Part shown: piece by piece, positions 44,197-56,300 of the stretch | Layout of the letters: each line of letters opens with the position of its first letter | How positions within the stretch are numbered: position 1 is the stretch's first letter | Source: Thuidium tamariscinum | Lineage: Eukaryota > Streptophyta > Bryopsida > Hypnales > Thuidiaceae | Assembly (NCBI GenBank): GCA_947034885.2 | Contig: OX344749.2 | Coordinates: forward strand, 30,333,501 to 30,397,500 | DNA: 64,000 bases | Direction: 5' to 3' | Translations under genes and position numbers: made by a program | The notes under the pieces: model-generated | Databases searched by the model: none | Seen by the model: the letters and a program-made list of their open reading frames with translations, nothing else | What the model was told of the DNA's origin: nothing

Positions 44197-45734
44197 TTGG
44201 CTCGTTCACGACGCAGCGGTAGGTTGTGAGAATGACAAGTGTGATCAGCATCGTCTGGCAGGTCAGGATCCCAGCTCTTTAGGAGGTGGATGTCGTAGAT
44301 TCTTTTTCCCTTTCGTTTCTCTCATTTGGGGGGTTGCATAAATCCAAATTGCTGAGAACTATCGTACTTACCAATGATGTAGACCATTTGTAGCCAATGG
44401 GACCAATCTCTACACCAAAAAATGCAGTCTCTGTGTGCCAAGGTCTTCATAATAAGTTCTTTGAATTCTAGCTTAAGCTTGATTGTTGTGTTAGCATCAT
44501 TTTTGAGTCAATAGAGTTAATCGGAAAGTGTGCCAGGGGAGCCGGAGTCGGAGTTTGATAAAACGAAAGTCCTTGAAGCACCCAAACTTGGGCTGATGGA
44601 GGTTTGTGCTGTGTTTCTTTTGGACTATTGCTACTTAAATCTTCCTCTGACACCCCTTCTGGTCATTATGATTTATTTAGTTAGAAATTGAAACCGAAAT
44701 TCTCATTAGAAATTTGTTGATGTCACGAGTAAAAAGTTGCATCATGTTCAAATTGCAGTGTAGCTCGAATTTATTGCACTTATGGTGTGGTCCTGCTATC
44801 TGCGATGAAGCGTTGATTGGGGCTCAATAACACGATGTAAAGCTGCTTTGACTGCGACATACTCAGCTGTGGTTTCTGACATCAACGACGTGTGAAAATC
44901 GGGCAAGATAACCTGTTGCAAATTCAGCTCCTCTGAAGTGACCCTACAGATTCTTGCCCAAAATGTACTCCATCTGAACGTAAGTGCCTTGGATCAATTT
45001 TGGGTTTGTGAGTAATTAGAACTTTGGGATTTCTTAGTTTTTTCTTAGTGTCCTGAAAACATACCTCGTACTCGGAATCTAGAATCGTCTTTTATTTACC
45101 GAAGAGTCCTTGCCTTCACCAAATGGATGATGAATTTAGAGACTAATGTGGGAGCTTTAGTAACTTCACCTAAAATTAAAATCAACCCCTATTTTGGAAG
45201 GGAGAATAAATAGGGAGGATACCTAAAATAGTGCATATTACAAGGACAAGTGCAAGGTGAAGTTAACCCTAGGAGGGCCATTGGGGTTTCTCTATACAAT
45301 CTGTATTTAGCCTCATAGCTCTTTAATTGTAATTTAGTATATGAATTGTGATACATTGTTATTTACATACTATCATGATGATTAATTTACTTTGAAAAGC
45401 ATTAGTCAATGTTTTTTAGATCAAATACCACCATATTTGTAATATACTATATGGTTGCAGAGGGTTCTTAGCTCCTAAGATTAAAGGCCATTTTGAATAG
45501 CGTGCAATTCTATTGTAGTATTGTGGAGGTGGCAACCTTGCAAGTGGTCAATTTTGTGTGTACTTTGTATTGTTTAACTTCTTCTTTGTAACATGTTTTG
45601 ATATTCCTAGTGTCAATTCTTCATGCCTATCATATGCATTTTGCCATCACCTACATGACACTTTTAGCATCCTACACCTTACATCTTTGAATATTTGTAA
45701 CTAATTCATTAAGTGTTCAAGAATTATGAAACTA
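44197..45734. other. Intergenic DNA, no gene supported
   Basis: It includes one lone TTAA-family end (TTAACCCTAGGAGGGCC at 45263). The open frames are short and lack any domain or splice context. Confidence 0.5.
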
Positions 45735-45857
45735 CACTAAAATTGGTAAATAGTGTTGGGTGATAATTAGTGTTGTTCCCTCTTTTTTACCCCCAACACT
45801 ATTTTTCAACTTATGTGTAAATAATGTTGGGGCACTTAATTGTTGCCATAAAAATTT

Positions 45858-45953
45858 GTCCCTTCCTTGCAAAACTGTAATTTTTGCCCCCCATCGTAAA
45901 AATCTGTCCTTTCTCTGCAAAATTGTAATTTTTGCTTCCAGCCGTGAAAACAC
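45858..45953. repeat. Two diverged copies of the 48-bp tandem unit
   Basis: Two units begin GTCC and contain CTGCAAAA(C/T)TGTAATTTTTGC, the same motif as the main array at 46233-46590 but separated from it by about 280 bp. Confidence 0.75.
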
Positions 45954-46232
45954 TAGGAAAAATTTGATCCCTGAAACGGGCTGTTTTGCAGCGCAGTGCA
46001 GTGCTAATACATAAAATATTTTTTGAAAAGAAAAAGAAAAAATACTACCAAAAAATAAAAAAATAAAAAAATTTGAAAATCGCCATATCTGGCGTGGTCA
46101 CACTCATGTCCTTTCATTTTCAACAAAAAGAATTAAAAAAAAAAAAAATTCTGAAATTTTTTTTTCCCCTAATTGCACCACTGCGGCAGCGCAGTCATGG
46201 ATTCTTTCAGGGTCCAAAATTTTCCTAATGTC

Positions 46233-46590
46233 TGTCCCTTTCCAAGAAAACTGTAATTTTTGCCTCCCACTGTGAAAATCTGTCCCTTCTCTGCAAAACT
46301 GTAATTTTTGCCTCCCGTTGCAAAAATCTGTCCCTTTCCTAGAAAACTGTAATTTTTGCCTCCCACTGTGAAAATTTGTCCCTTCTCTGCAAAACTGTAA
46401 TTTTTGCCTCCCGTTGCAAAAATCTGTCCCTTTCCTAGAAAACTGTAATTTTTGCCTCCCACTGTGAAAATCTGTCCCTTCTCTGCAAAACTGTAATTTT
46501 TGCCTCCCGTTGCAAAAATCTGTCCCTTTCCTAGAAAACTGTATTTTTTGCCTCGTGCCACGAAAATCTGTCTTTCTTAGAAAACTGTAA
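46233..46590. repeat. 48-bp tandem repeat array with two alternating unit types
   Basis: About seven and a half units share ACTGTAATTTTTGCCTCCC. Type A (CCTAGAAAACTG and CCCACTGTGAAAA) alternates with type B (TCTCTGCAAAACTG and CCCGTTGCAAAAA), giving a 96-bp higher-order period. The unit is a multiple of three without stops on the minus strand, hence a repetitive open frame that I do not regard as a gene. Confidence 0.9.
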
Positions 46591-47806
46591 TTTACTATAG
46601 AGCTAAAATAGTGTTAGATTGAGTTAATAATCTTCTAAGGATGAATGCATGAAACACCTGTACTATTTGTTGCATTTTTTTGGGTTGACCGCTTTAAGAT
46701 GGCTTTAACTTTTGAATAAAAAACTAAGTGCCCAAAATTTTTAAAAATTCCTAGATATCTTCACTCACATTATTATCCTTATTTTTTACAAATTAAAAAA
46801 AATCATTTGATATTTAAAATTCAATTTTGTTAATTTGTCACACTTTGACATTGTGGGGTTTTTAGTACTATTTAGAACCCAAAAAACCGAATTTTGAGCT
46901 GAATATTTGAGAGGATATTTTATTAGTAGACTTATAGCTTATCTCCAAAGGAATTTTAAAAATAGTCATTTTTTTGATGTGTAGAAGTCCACAAAGAGAC
47001 CTTCTTTCTACTTGCTTTTTGAAACATATAAAACATTCTTTTGGTGATTTTCTTGGTCAAGCCTTATCACCAAAAAGTCTTCTCAAATGGCCAATTTTTA
47101 GATTTCATTAAATTTGTTTTTTCTATTTTTTACAAATTAAAATGTTAAAGTTGTATTTTTCTTCACTAGAATTTTGGACATAGAACACATAGAATTCCCG
47201 TGAAGAAAATACATACTTCAATGTTTTAATTAATAAAAAATAAAAAACATTTCTTAAAATAAAAATAAAAATATTCCATTTGAGAAGACTTTTTGGTGAT
47301 AAGGCTTGACCAAGAAAATCACCAAAAAAATGTTTTACACGTTCCAAAAAGCAAGCAGAAAAAAGGTCTCTTTGTAGACTTCTACACCATATGAAAATGA
47401 CTATTTTTGAAATTACTTTTAAGATACGCTATAATTCTACTAAGAAAACATCCTCTCAAAATTTCAGCTCAAAATTCATTTTTTGGGGTTCTAAATAGTA
47501 CTAAAAACCCCTAAATTGGAATGTGTGACAAAAAATTGGGGGCTATTTAGAAATAGTAAAATATTTTTTTTAAATCCTCAAAAATTGTGAATGATGTATA
47601 ATAGTTATGAGTACCCATTTAAAAAAATTTGAATCATTTGGAGCTAAGAAACAAAAGTTATGGCTAAAAAAATAGTCACCACAAAACATGATGCAACACA
47701 GCAGTACAAGTCTTTCATGCAATTGCCCCTAACACTAACCTTGCAAATCACAATTAGTGTTATCTCAACAAATTAGTATTGCCAAAACTATTGTCCAATT
47801 TTAGTT

Positions 47807-48312
47807 TAGCATTTTGATTCATAATCCTTCACTTATGTGCAAAAATTGTTGTTCATTATCTACAGGACATCAACTATGCTATAGAGTTTATTTGTGAGCT
47901 TTTAGTTGTATTTTCTTTAGTTCTTTGTAAAAAATGTATGAATTACATTTAAACATTGTTGGAAAAATAAATTTGTCTTTTCTTCAATGATGTGATTAGT
48001 GGGGTTTGGTGCTCTATGATTTTTGAGTAAGGTTTTGTACTATTTCATGTAGAGATGGGAAGGGAAAGAAAGCTTATAAAAATCAAAGATTTTATGCCTA
48101 GATTCTTATATTTTGTTTAAGAGGCATCAAATCTACATTCATCTAGTTGATGAGGGCTCTTAGGGATAAAAAACATTGTTCATGTAATTCAACTATTGTT
48201 CATTTTGTACCTAAGTGATTAAATAGTAGAAGAATAGATTGGAGAAGTTTTGCATTGTATTTGTCTTGAGGTTTAACTACCAAAGTCAGTTTGAATCAAT
48301 TGTATTAATATA
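47807..48312. other. A/T-rich intergenic DNA, nothing recognised
   Basis: No supported gene. Confidence 0.45.
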
Positions 48313-48764
48313 CATAAGAGGATTTTTCAGGGCTTCAGGAGACCGTTTCAACCCTATTCCCCTGTCTGCGAACGCGTCAGATAAAATAATAATAAAAAAT
48401 AAAATAAAAATAAAAATAAAAAAAATAAAAAAATAAAAAATAAAAAATAAAAAATAATAATAATAATAATAATAATAAAAAATAATAATAATAATAATAA
48501 AATAATAAAATAATAATAAAATAATAATAAAATAATAATAAAATAATAAAATAATAAAATAAATTTTTATATTAAAATATTATTAAAAAAAATTTAAATT
48601 TTAAATTTTTTTTCTTCAAAAAATAATATTAAAATATTAATTAAATATGATTATCTGATGTGGCAGCCTCTCGGCCACATCAGATCGCCTCAGTGGCAGC
48701 GTTCAGAGAGTTCCCATGGCCTGATAATTCACAGTCTTCCAAAGTAGCTAAAAATCCTCTTATG
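48313..48764 (+). mobile_element. CATAAGAGGATTT-TIR MITE, copy 3, expanded by a microsatellite
   Basis: Termini CATAAGAGGATTTTTCAG and AAAATCCTCTTATG. The left block (GGAGACCGTTTCA, TTCCCCTG) and right block (GATGTGGCAGCCTC, GGCCACATCAGATC) match the copy at 17349-17679. The centre is expanded into about 180 bp of (AAT)n/(AAAAT)n repeats at 48384-48562, which explains the larger size (452 versus 331 bp). Confidence 0.75.
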
Positions 48765-49533
48765 GAAATTCTTTATAATTTCTTTGGATTACAATGTGTA
48801 TTCTTTCACACATTTAATTATTGAAAATTGGTATTGTTGTGTGTAATAAATTGATATAGTCAAGTTTTATACATGGTCTTCCATTGAAAGTGCTTGTTGA
48901 ATAATCATTGGGGAATTTTTATTTATTTTAAAAAGTAATGTTTTTATTTAAGCCATGCATCAAACAATTTACACCTCTAAAACCTAATTTGTAACCAAGG
49001 TCTACTAACAAACTTAGATGTATAAGTATTAAAATTTTACATATTAGTGAATACATATATGAAATATGACTACGAATCAATGAGACCATAGGATAGGTCA
49101 GAGTTGTCCTATAATTCATTGTGGACATAACACTCTTAATTCTAGTCATCTACAAGGACTTTAATATACCATTGTTGTATCTAATTCTAGTATACCTTTC
49201 ATATTTCCATTATTGCTAGGAAATTGATAGTTTTATATTGTTATTAAAAAAATAAGTCAATTCTCTAACAATAAGCTTATGTCAATGCAAAGTCTCCTCC
49301 CATGTGACCCAAATCTAATAAATTTATTTCATAATATTAGTTCCTAGAAGTATAAGGTGTCTATGTCAAATTATAACTATCCTTGAAATCAATCCACGTA
49401 GATTTGAGTTTAAATGGAAATAAAATAAACTTGAGAGCCTAGAAATGATTGAAACCAAACTTATGATTTGCACCTTAAAAATTTATAATTTATTTCATAA
49501 GGTATCAAAAAAACATACTTAAATGAATCCTTA
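48765..49533. other. A/T-rich intergenic DNA, nothing recognised
   Basis: No supported gene. Confidence 0.45.
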
Positions 49534-50107
49534 TTTAACCCTAGAATGTTTTGACATCCAATTTTTGGACAATGTACAAATTGTTCTCATTACAACTTGG
49601 ATGAAAGTCATTCCTAATTTCTAACTATATGAAATTGTTGTCTTATCCAAGGGTTGAATTTGGTGTTACTAGAGTACATATTTTTCCAAAATTACAAATG
49701 TGGAAGTTTGTCAAATGGTTGATGAAGCCAAAATTGCAATGACTCTAGTTCAAACTTGGAATTGCAAAAATGAGGTTATAGAATCAAAGAATACAAAAAC
49801 TACAAAAATTCACCATATCAAGAGAACCTCATATCAAATCGATTCCAACAAAATTTACTCACAAAATGACAATATTTTGCTTGGAATTGCATTTATAAGA
49901 TATTTTGAATTTTCTTTCAAAATTTATAGAAAATATTGGTGATAGCATTGGTGAATTTGACCATATGGATAGAATCTAAAAATCAAACTCTACAACTTTT
50001 ATTTGCATCTCAATTCCAAAATATATTGCCAAATAGTACTTTATGATGATTTTCCTGAAATCATCAATTCTGGAGATGAGTGTGGACACTTAAGGTAGGG
50101 GTTAATT
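49534..50107. mobile_element. TTAA-flanked MITE-like element, ~0.57 kb
   Basis: The left end is TTAACCCTAGAATG and the right end is TTAAGGTAGGGGTTAA. TTAA bounds both sides, followed inward by CCC. An 80-codon frame inside it has no domain. It lies about 240 bp beyond the stop codon of the acyl-CoA synthetase gene and may overlap its 3' untranslated region. Confidence 0.5.
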
Positions 50108-50348
50108 GCCACCAAAATCTAACAAAAATTGAGGCAAATTTCATTTAGATGCTTATTTGGATGCTATGAGATGTACATACCTTAATGGCATGCTTCTTAT
50201 AGATAGTATATTCATCAGACAAGGATGAATTCTATAACATATACAAAGTCCTAGTTGAACATTCCACCAAGTGTAAACTATTGACTCATGATCTGTAGAG
50301 GCAAATCCAATATTGAGGTCAAGTGCAGCGCCGATGAAGCATATATTT

Positions 50349-53300
50349 TTACAAGCTGGATCGCAATGGTAATTGTGACTTCTCCATTCCCGCAATCTCA
50401 ACATACATCTCAGCAATTTCTTTTGCAAACCGGGCCTTAGCTTGTGGTCTCTTCAACTGCATGTTCCCACAATATGATTAGCTCAAAAAACACTCAGCTC
50501 TCTTTAAATATTCTCTCTAAAATGACGTATGTAATAGTACTATAAGCAAATAGTCAAAGTAAAAGTGAAATAGAAGTACACTGCATAATATCACAGCCTC
50601 GGTGCCCCAAATGCACTTGATTATCTATAGATTCCTATAACATTGTGATGATCGATAATGTTGCAAATAAAAACGATACTAGTGAAGTACTTAGGGTGTC
50701 AGGAGTCAATGAGGTGATCTAGAATCCTTCGCCCATCTATTGAATAATGTATCACATTCGTGTGCAACTTCTTGCCACATAACAGTGTCGGTGAGAGTTG
50801 AGAGTACGTTTTTGAAATAGATTTGGTGAGATAGCAAATGATGCGATATTAGAGGAGATACGATACTCACGAGGTCTTAAGTCACTCATACAGCAGTTTT
50901 CTAAGAGAGTGGTCTTTGAAATAGAAGTTAAAAGCATCTTACCTTGAGCGTGGGTGTGAGTAATCCATTTTCGAGTGAGAAAGGCTCAGCTGTCAATGTC
51001 ACAACTTTGGCAAACTCAAACCCCCGTAGCTGCAGCAGAACGCAATTCAATTATTTCTTAATGAAAAAACCAGCGGTAGGTGCCCAAGAAATATTAAGAT
51101 CAGATCAAAAAAAGGTGTTATTATTCTCAAACATTTAAAACGTTCCTGTTGAACTTCAGACTGTCGTACAGCAGCCACATAATGTAACAGAAGACATGAG
51201 CACAATCCAAAAAATTATACCACTGTGCTGTCAATGCAAAATATTGTATAATAGTGCCCAAATGCGAAAGACCAAACCTGAGCTTCACGGCCAACAGCAT
51301 CCATATCCGCAAGTACAGCAGCTCTCACAACAGGATCGGCACAAAGTTCCTGCAAATCATCTGCGTGCTGCTTCCACCAACAGCAATGTATCCCATTTAG
51401 TGATATTCTAGGTTGCCTAGTCAAAAATCATCAAAGGCGAGATTTGCGCTGATGATCATGGCCAATTATAGTAATTTCCAAAAATATTAAATAATATTCC
51501 AAAAATGTAAGTCATAGTTTCTTCATTTTATTGGTATATTTGGCTAGAATCCTTGAATGATTCGTTCCCAAAAAAAAAAAAAATTGAATTAAAAGTAAAA
51601 AATGAAAACCGACATCTCAAATCTTAGTTTTGAAAATGATCAAAAAAATCTAAATACTTGCCTTGATACCCCTCGATTTCGCCCAAGCAGGTAGAGTCTC
51701 TGGATCAATCACAGCCACTGCTACAAGACTAGCGTTGAAACTATCGCCTGTGCAAACGCACCAAATGAATTGTGATGATACAGAATGTCGAAGGTCTCAA
51801 TTCATTCAATCCGCACGTTGATTTAACTTGACATTAAATCAAAAATAACGGTTGCCATATATTTGAATCACAAGAAGATGAAAGATAGTATGATTTACTA
51901 GTTTGATCCATGCCCGACACCAACCCAAGAATAGTAAAAAGAGAATCCCATGGATAGGTCCATACAAGGGAATGAACCCTACTACAAGGATACTGTTCAA
52001 GGGAACAGCAAATTCTTAAGGAACCATCCTCATGATCGCAGACAAACAAGCTGTGGAAAACATAGATCGAAAGAAGTTGAAACAATTGAACGAAAATACA
52101 CACCATGCACGAAACACTGCAAGATGAATCGACTGCGGAGGTAGACGTTCTCTATCTTCTCAGGTGCAATGTACTCTCCTTGAGCCAATTTGAAAATATT
52201 CTTCTTCCTGCAGTTGGTAATGAAAAGACTCCACCAAAATCAAAAATTGCAAAGAATGCTCTTCCAGCGTATCAATTCTGGACTGGAGGATACTAATATA
52301 CTAATTGATCCTAATATTCCGACCCCTGTTACCAACAGCAACTCATTTCTTCCGATACACTTCAATTAGCAAGTGAAGTAAGCATGGCTTTGCTAAATGT
52401 CTACTGTGATTACTACTGTATTAGTCTATAACCTCCTACCTTCAATGACTGCAAGAAATTCATACATTCTGATAAGAATCTGATCTTCAGGGAGTTTGGC
52501 TCTGGTATCCAAAGTGATCTCTCTACAGTTCTATAGCGAAATCCCATACAAAAGTCCCTCCTAAATACTGTTGAAATGTATAAATTGACGTGACGCAACT
52601 GCCTTACAGTTCCAACGACAGTGGAACACACAAGGCACTAACCATGGGAGATTTCAAAATAAACAATAAAAGAGAAGGTGATGCTTGTGAAGTACCTGTC
52701 AATAATTTTAAGCCGACCACCAGGCAACCAAGACCCGATATCGCCAGTATGTAACCATCCCTCTTCATCAAAAATTTCCCTTCTGAAATACCAACAGCTT
52801 TAGTTTAGCGACCAAAAATGACCAAAAAAAAGTTGCTGGCACAAATTCTGAATCCTGACAAAATCTGTAACTTTTTGAACAGGGGATAGTCAAGCACTTG
52901 GGAACCGAATATGAAGACTTAGAACCAAGTCTAATAGAAAATTGTTCTGAAAAAAATAATTTCTCGCAAAATGTTTTTCCACTTCAGATGCATGAGTGGG
53001 GTTGAAAAGCTACGTTTGGACTTCGTCTTTGAAGTAGCCTTGGAATACAATGGGGCCCCGGACACAAATCTCCCCACGAGGACAAGGCTTGTCATCGTTT
53101 GTGTACTCCATCTCCGGAACATCAGCAAGTTTCACCTCTGATACATGAGGACACGTATTTCAATAAAACTTGGCCAAGGAATCATGATTTTCAGAAGACC
53201 ATTTCGATTGATTGTATTCTGATTAATTCAGATGTAGTCAAACATCAACAGAATCAGTTGAGAACATTGCGTGTGATGGTCAAAAGAAAGTCCTCATATG

Positions 53301-56300
53301 AGTTACTCAAGTATGAAATAAGAAAAACATCAGACTCAATTTGGGACTTAGGGTAAAAACTACATCCCACATCAACAAAGAAAGATGCAAGGCACGAGAG
53401 TGTTGAACTTGATCCTTACAACAGACAACAGTAAACGAAGAAAAAATGACGGAATTTACCACAAGATGGGCTTGGTGCTCCAACGTGTCCAGTCGTGTTG
53501 TCGCCTGGTTGAGTGCCGGAAATAACACATGACGTTTCCGTCATGCCATAGCCTTCTGAGACATAACCACCAAAACATCTGCAGACACAAAATGCGTATA
53601 ACAAAATTAAGCAGCGCAGAAGGCTCGTTACAAAGAAAGGCCGGTTACAGAATATTCAGTCTGTTTTCAGGCTCTTAAGCTGCACCAATTGTCAAGCTTG
53701 TAACCTTTACTGAAAAGGTGAATCGGTCATTTTCCCCTTCTCAGATGGGTAAAGTAAGTTAACTAATTGAATACCTGGAACCCGAGATCCACAGCTACAC
53801 AATTTCAATTGAGTAAATCAAAATAGCTAATTGGAGCGATGTAAGGTAATAATGCACTGACATGAGAAATTCGGAATCTTAACACCTCATTATGAAGCTC
53901 TCTAAAAATTCCTGAAAAAGCTGAAGTTTACTAAAAACATTGTTAAAATCAATAACAGGTTAAAGACAAAAAATTCAACTTCCAGGAATATACTCACACT
54001 CTTAAGAAGTCTAGGACATCTGGGGATATTGGTGAAGCGCCTGACACGATAATACGAACTCGTCCTCCCAGAGCTGCCTTCACTTTGTTAAAAACCAATC
54101 GATCCCAAATAGGAGAGGGAGACTTTCCTGCAGGATAGCATTTTTTCTTCACATGATTTAATAAAAACCAGCAATGCAACTAGCTAGTTGCAAGATGGAA
54201 GCAGATATACGTCCATGTCATCATTTAAATAGATATATTTTAAATCTACTATTATTGATGTCGTATGGAAACGAGCAAGATTTATTTTTCATGACATATA
54301 CATAATCCTTGTAGAGCACATAAAAACTAACCAATAATCTTAATACTCACCTTTCTCTAATGCCTGTTTCTTGGAGTTGTACGCTATGTTGAACAACTTC
54401 TCACGGAGCCCACCTGAAGCCCTCACTGTTCCAGTTATTCTGTTCAGGAAGGCAATTAGTTTATAATTTAGCAGCAGTTCAAATAAATCATGAAACTCAA
54501 ACTCATTTCTGTCTAAAAAGCAAATCACTGTCCTCTAATTAGACAAAAATAGACGAGTCTTCACCAATAGTCAGAGACAATGACCATTCAACATAGCAAA
54601 ACCTAGTAACTGCCAAACATCTATTTATATTCCAAAGTTACTGACTTGTCATAAATGCGGTTGTAGAGCCGTGGCACACTGGCAAACAGTGTAGGTCTCA
54701 GAGTCTCCAGGTCATCCATCAACTTCAAGATATCCTATGAGATGATACGAAGAACATATGAGATTCCACATAGCAATCACGCGAATATTTCAAGAGAGAT
54801 GAAGAAAAAAATATAAAAACGCATTAAACTAACCGTTTTGAACTAATAGAACTGTTTTAGGAACTCTTATACAGCATCAGAAAGAGAATCTTCCACATGA
54901 TTCATGGGAAGTCTCCTTATTCTCACATTGATAAATTCCTACGACCGTCGGGGGACTTCCCTAAAAATTATGGGAAGTCAACGAGTTTCTTTCTCCTCAT
55001 CTTTCAGGTGTTTAAAAATTCGAGAACAAGCTTAATTTTGAAGTTTAACCCCGATTTAAACAAAAGCGCAAAGTGTACGTTTCTATTTCAATAACCATCC
55101 CAGTGAAAAAAATCAAGAACATGGAATTGATAAGAAGGCGCTTCTTACCCCTTGATAGAACCCAATCGCCACACCATAATGCAGCATAACAAGAACGTTC
55201 ATCCGCTCGTAAATATGAGCTAGGGGCAAGTACGAAATGTGGCTGTGGACAAAATTCAATACAATTATACGTAAACGTAATATCACACTGCTGCTGCGAA
55301 ATTCAGAGACAGACACGCAGAAGCAATCTACGTTTCCAAGCTAAAATTAGAAAGTCCACTTTTGAAGGTAGTAATCAATTATATAGTACTTTTCAAAACA
55401 TAGTTCTGTTGTTCAAAAAAGTAGGGAACAATTGCTCCTTTCTAAAGGTATATTTTGTTGAAGCTCCTTTCAATCAGTACCATTTTTGAAGCTTCATAAA
55501 TAATTATTTCAATTCCACATATCTGACCATTGCGACACTAACGGGTTAAGAAAAGCTGTGTTAACTTACACATCGGAGGAAAGGATGGGTACGGCTTTGC
55601 TACTTCCAGCTGCATTTGCAATTAGATTGTAATGTGATAACATTGCTCCCTGTTTTCAACACTCATGTCAGTCTTTGCAACAAATGATTTAAACCCTGAA
55701 CATAGGATAATATTTCATGTCCAAATCATGTATGACAAAAGTCTTCTAAGAACCTCCAAACAAGAAATGCTTTCCTTTCTGAATAGAGCAAGAGAGTTCA
55801 AGTACTCTTGACTAGAGAACTTTAGTTGATTATCATATGGTTGACGGATGCAAGAAATAGGCCCAAATTCTAAGACTATCCATCACACAGATAAACAAGA
55901 GAGCAGACTCCAAACTTAGATGATCCAACAATCAGTGAGGATCAAATGATGATTATGGTATACAAGGAAATGACATCAATTAACAGATAACAACAGTTCT
56001 GTTTAGCAAATATTAGCTCGATAACCAGCAACACAACTATTGTTTAGAGCCTACGGTTCTATATCACGTGCCTTAGGAACACCAGTGGTGCCACTAGTGT
56101 AACATATGGTGGCCAGGTCATGTGGCTTAGGTGTCACAAATGCTCGCTGATCTGCTTTACCCTGTTCACAAAATAACTCAACAAAACTTTAGTGGCCCCC
56201 TCTTTTAATGCACTGAGAAAAAATAAAAATGAACCGAGAGAATAGACTGATTTTAATTAATCCATGAACCCTAGTGCCCACGCTAAAATAGAAAGTCCAG

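Larger units (their letters stand above)
45735..47806. mobile_element. ~2.07-kb foldback element with CACTA-like ends
   Basis: The left end is CACTAAAATTGGTAAATAGT. The right end, reverse-complemented, is AACTAAAATTGGACAATAGT. Subterminal AGTGTTG/AACACTA motifs recur at both ends. Inside, a large inverted repeat spans about 46640-47730 with arms of about 500 bp. The innermost parts are nearly perfect: TTGGTGATTTTCTTGGTCAA and AAAAAGTCTTCTCAAATGG on the left are both matched in reverse on the right around 47275-47335. It also contains the 48-bp tandem array. No transposase frame is seen. CACTA assignment is tentative because I could not confirm a 3-bp target duplication. Confidence 0.6.

Noticed and set aside
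46169-46561. 130-codon minus frame with repeats of GKNYSF and KGQIF
   Set aside because: It is the translation of the 48-bp tandem array, whose unit is a multiple of three. There is no domain, signal or homologue-like feature.
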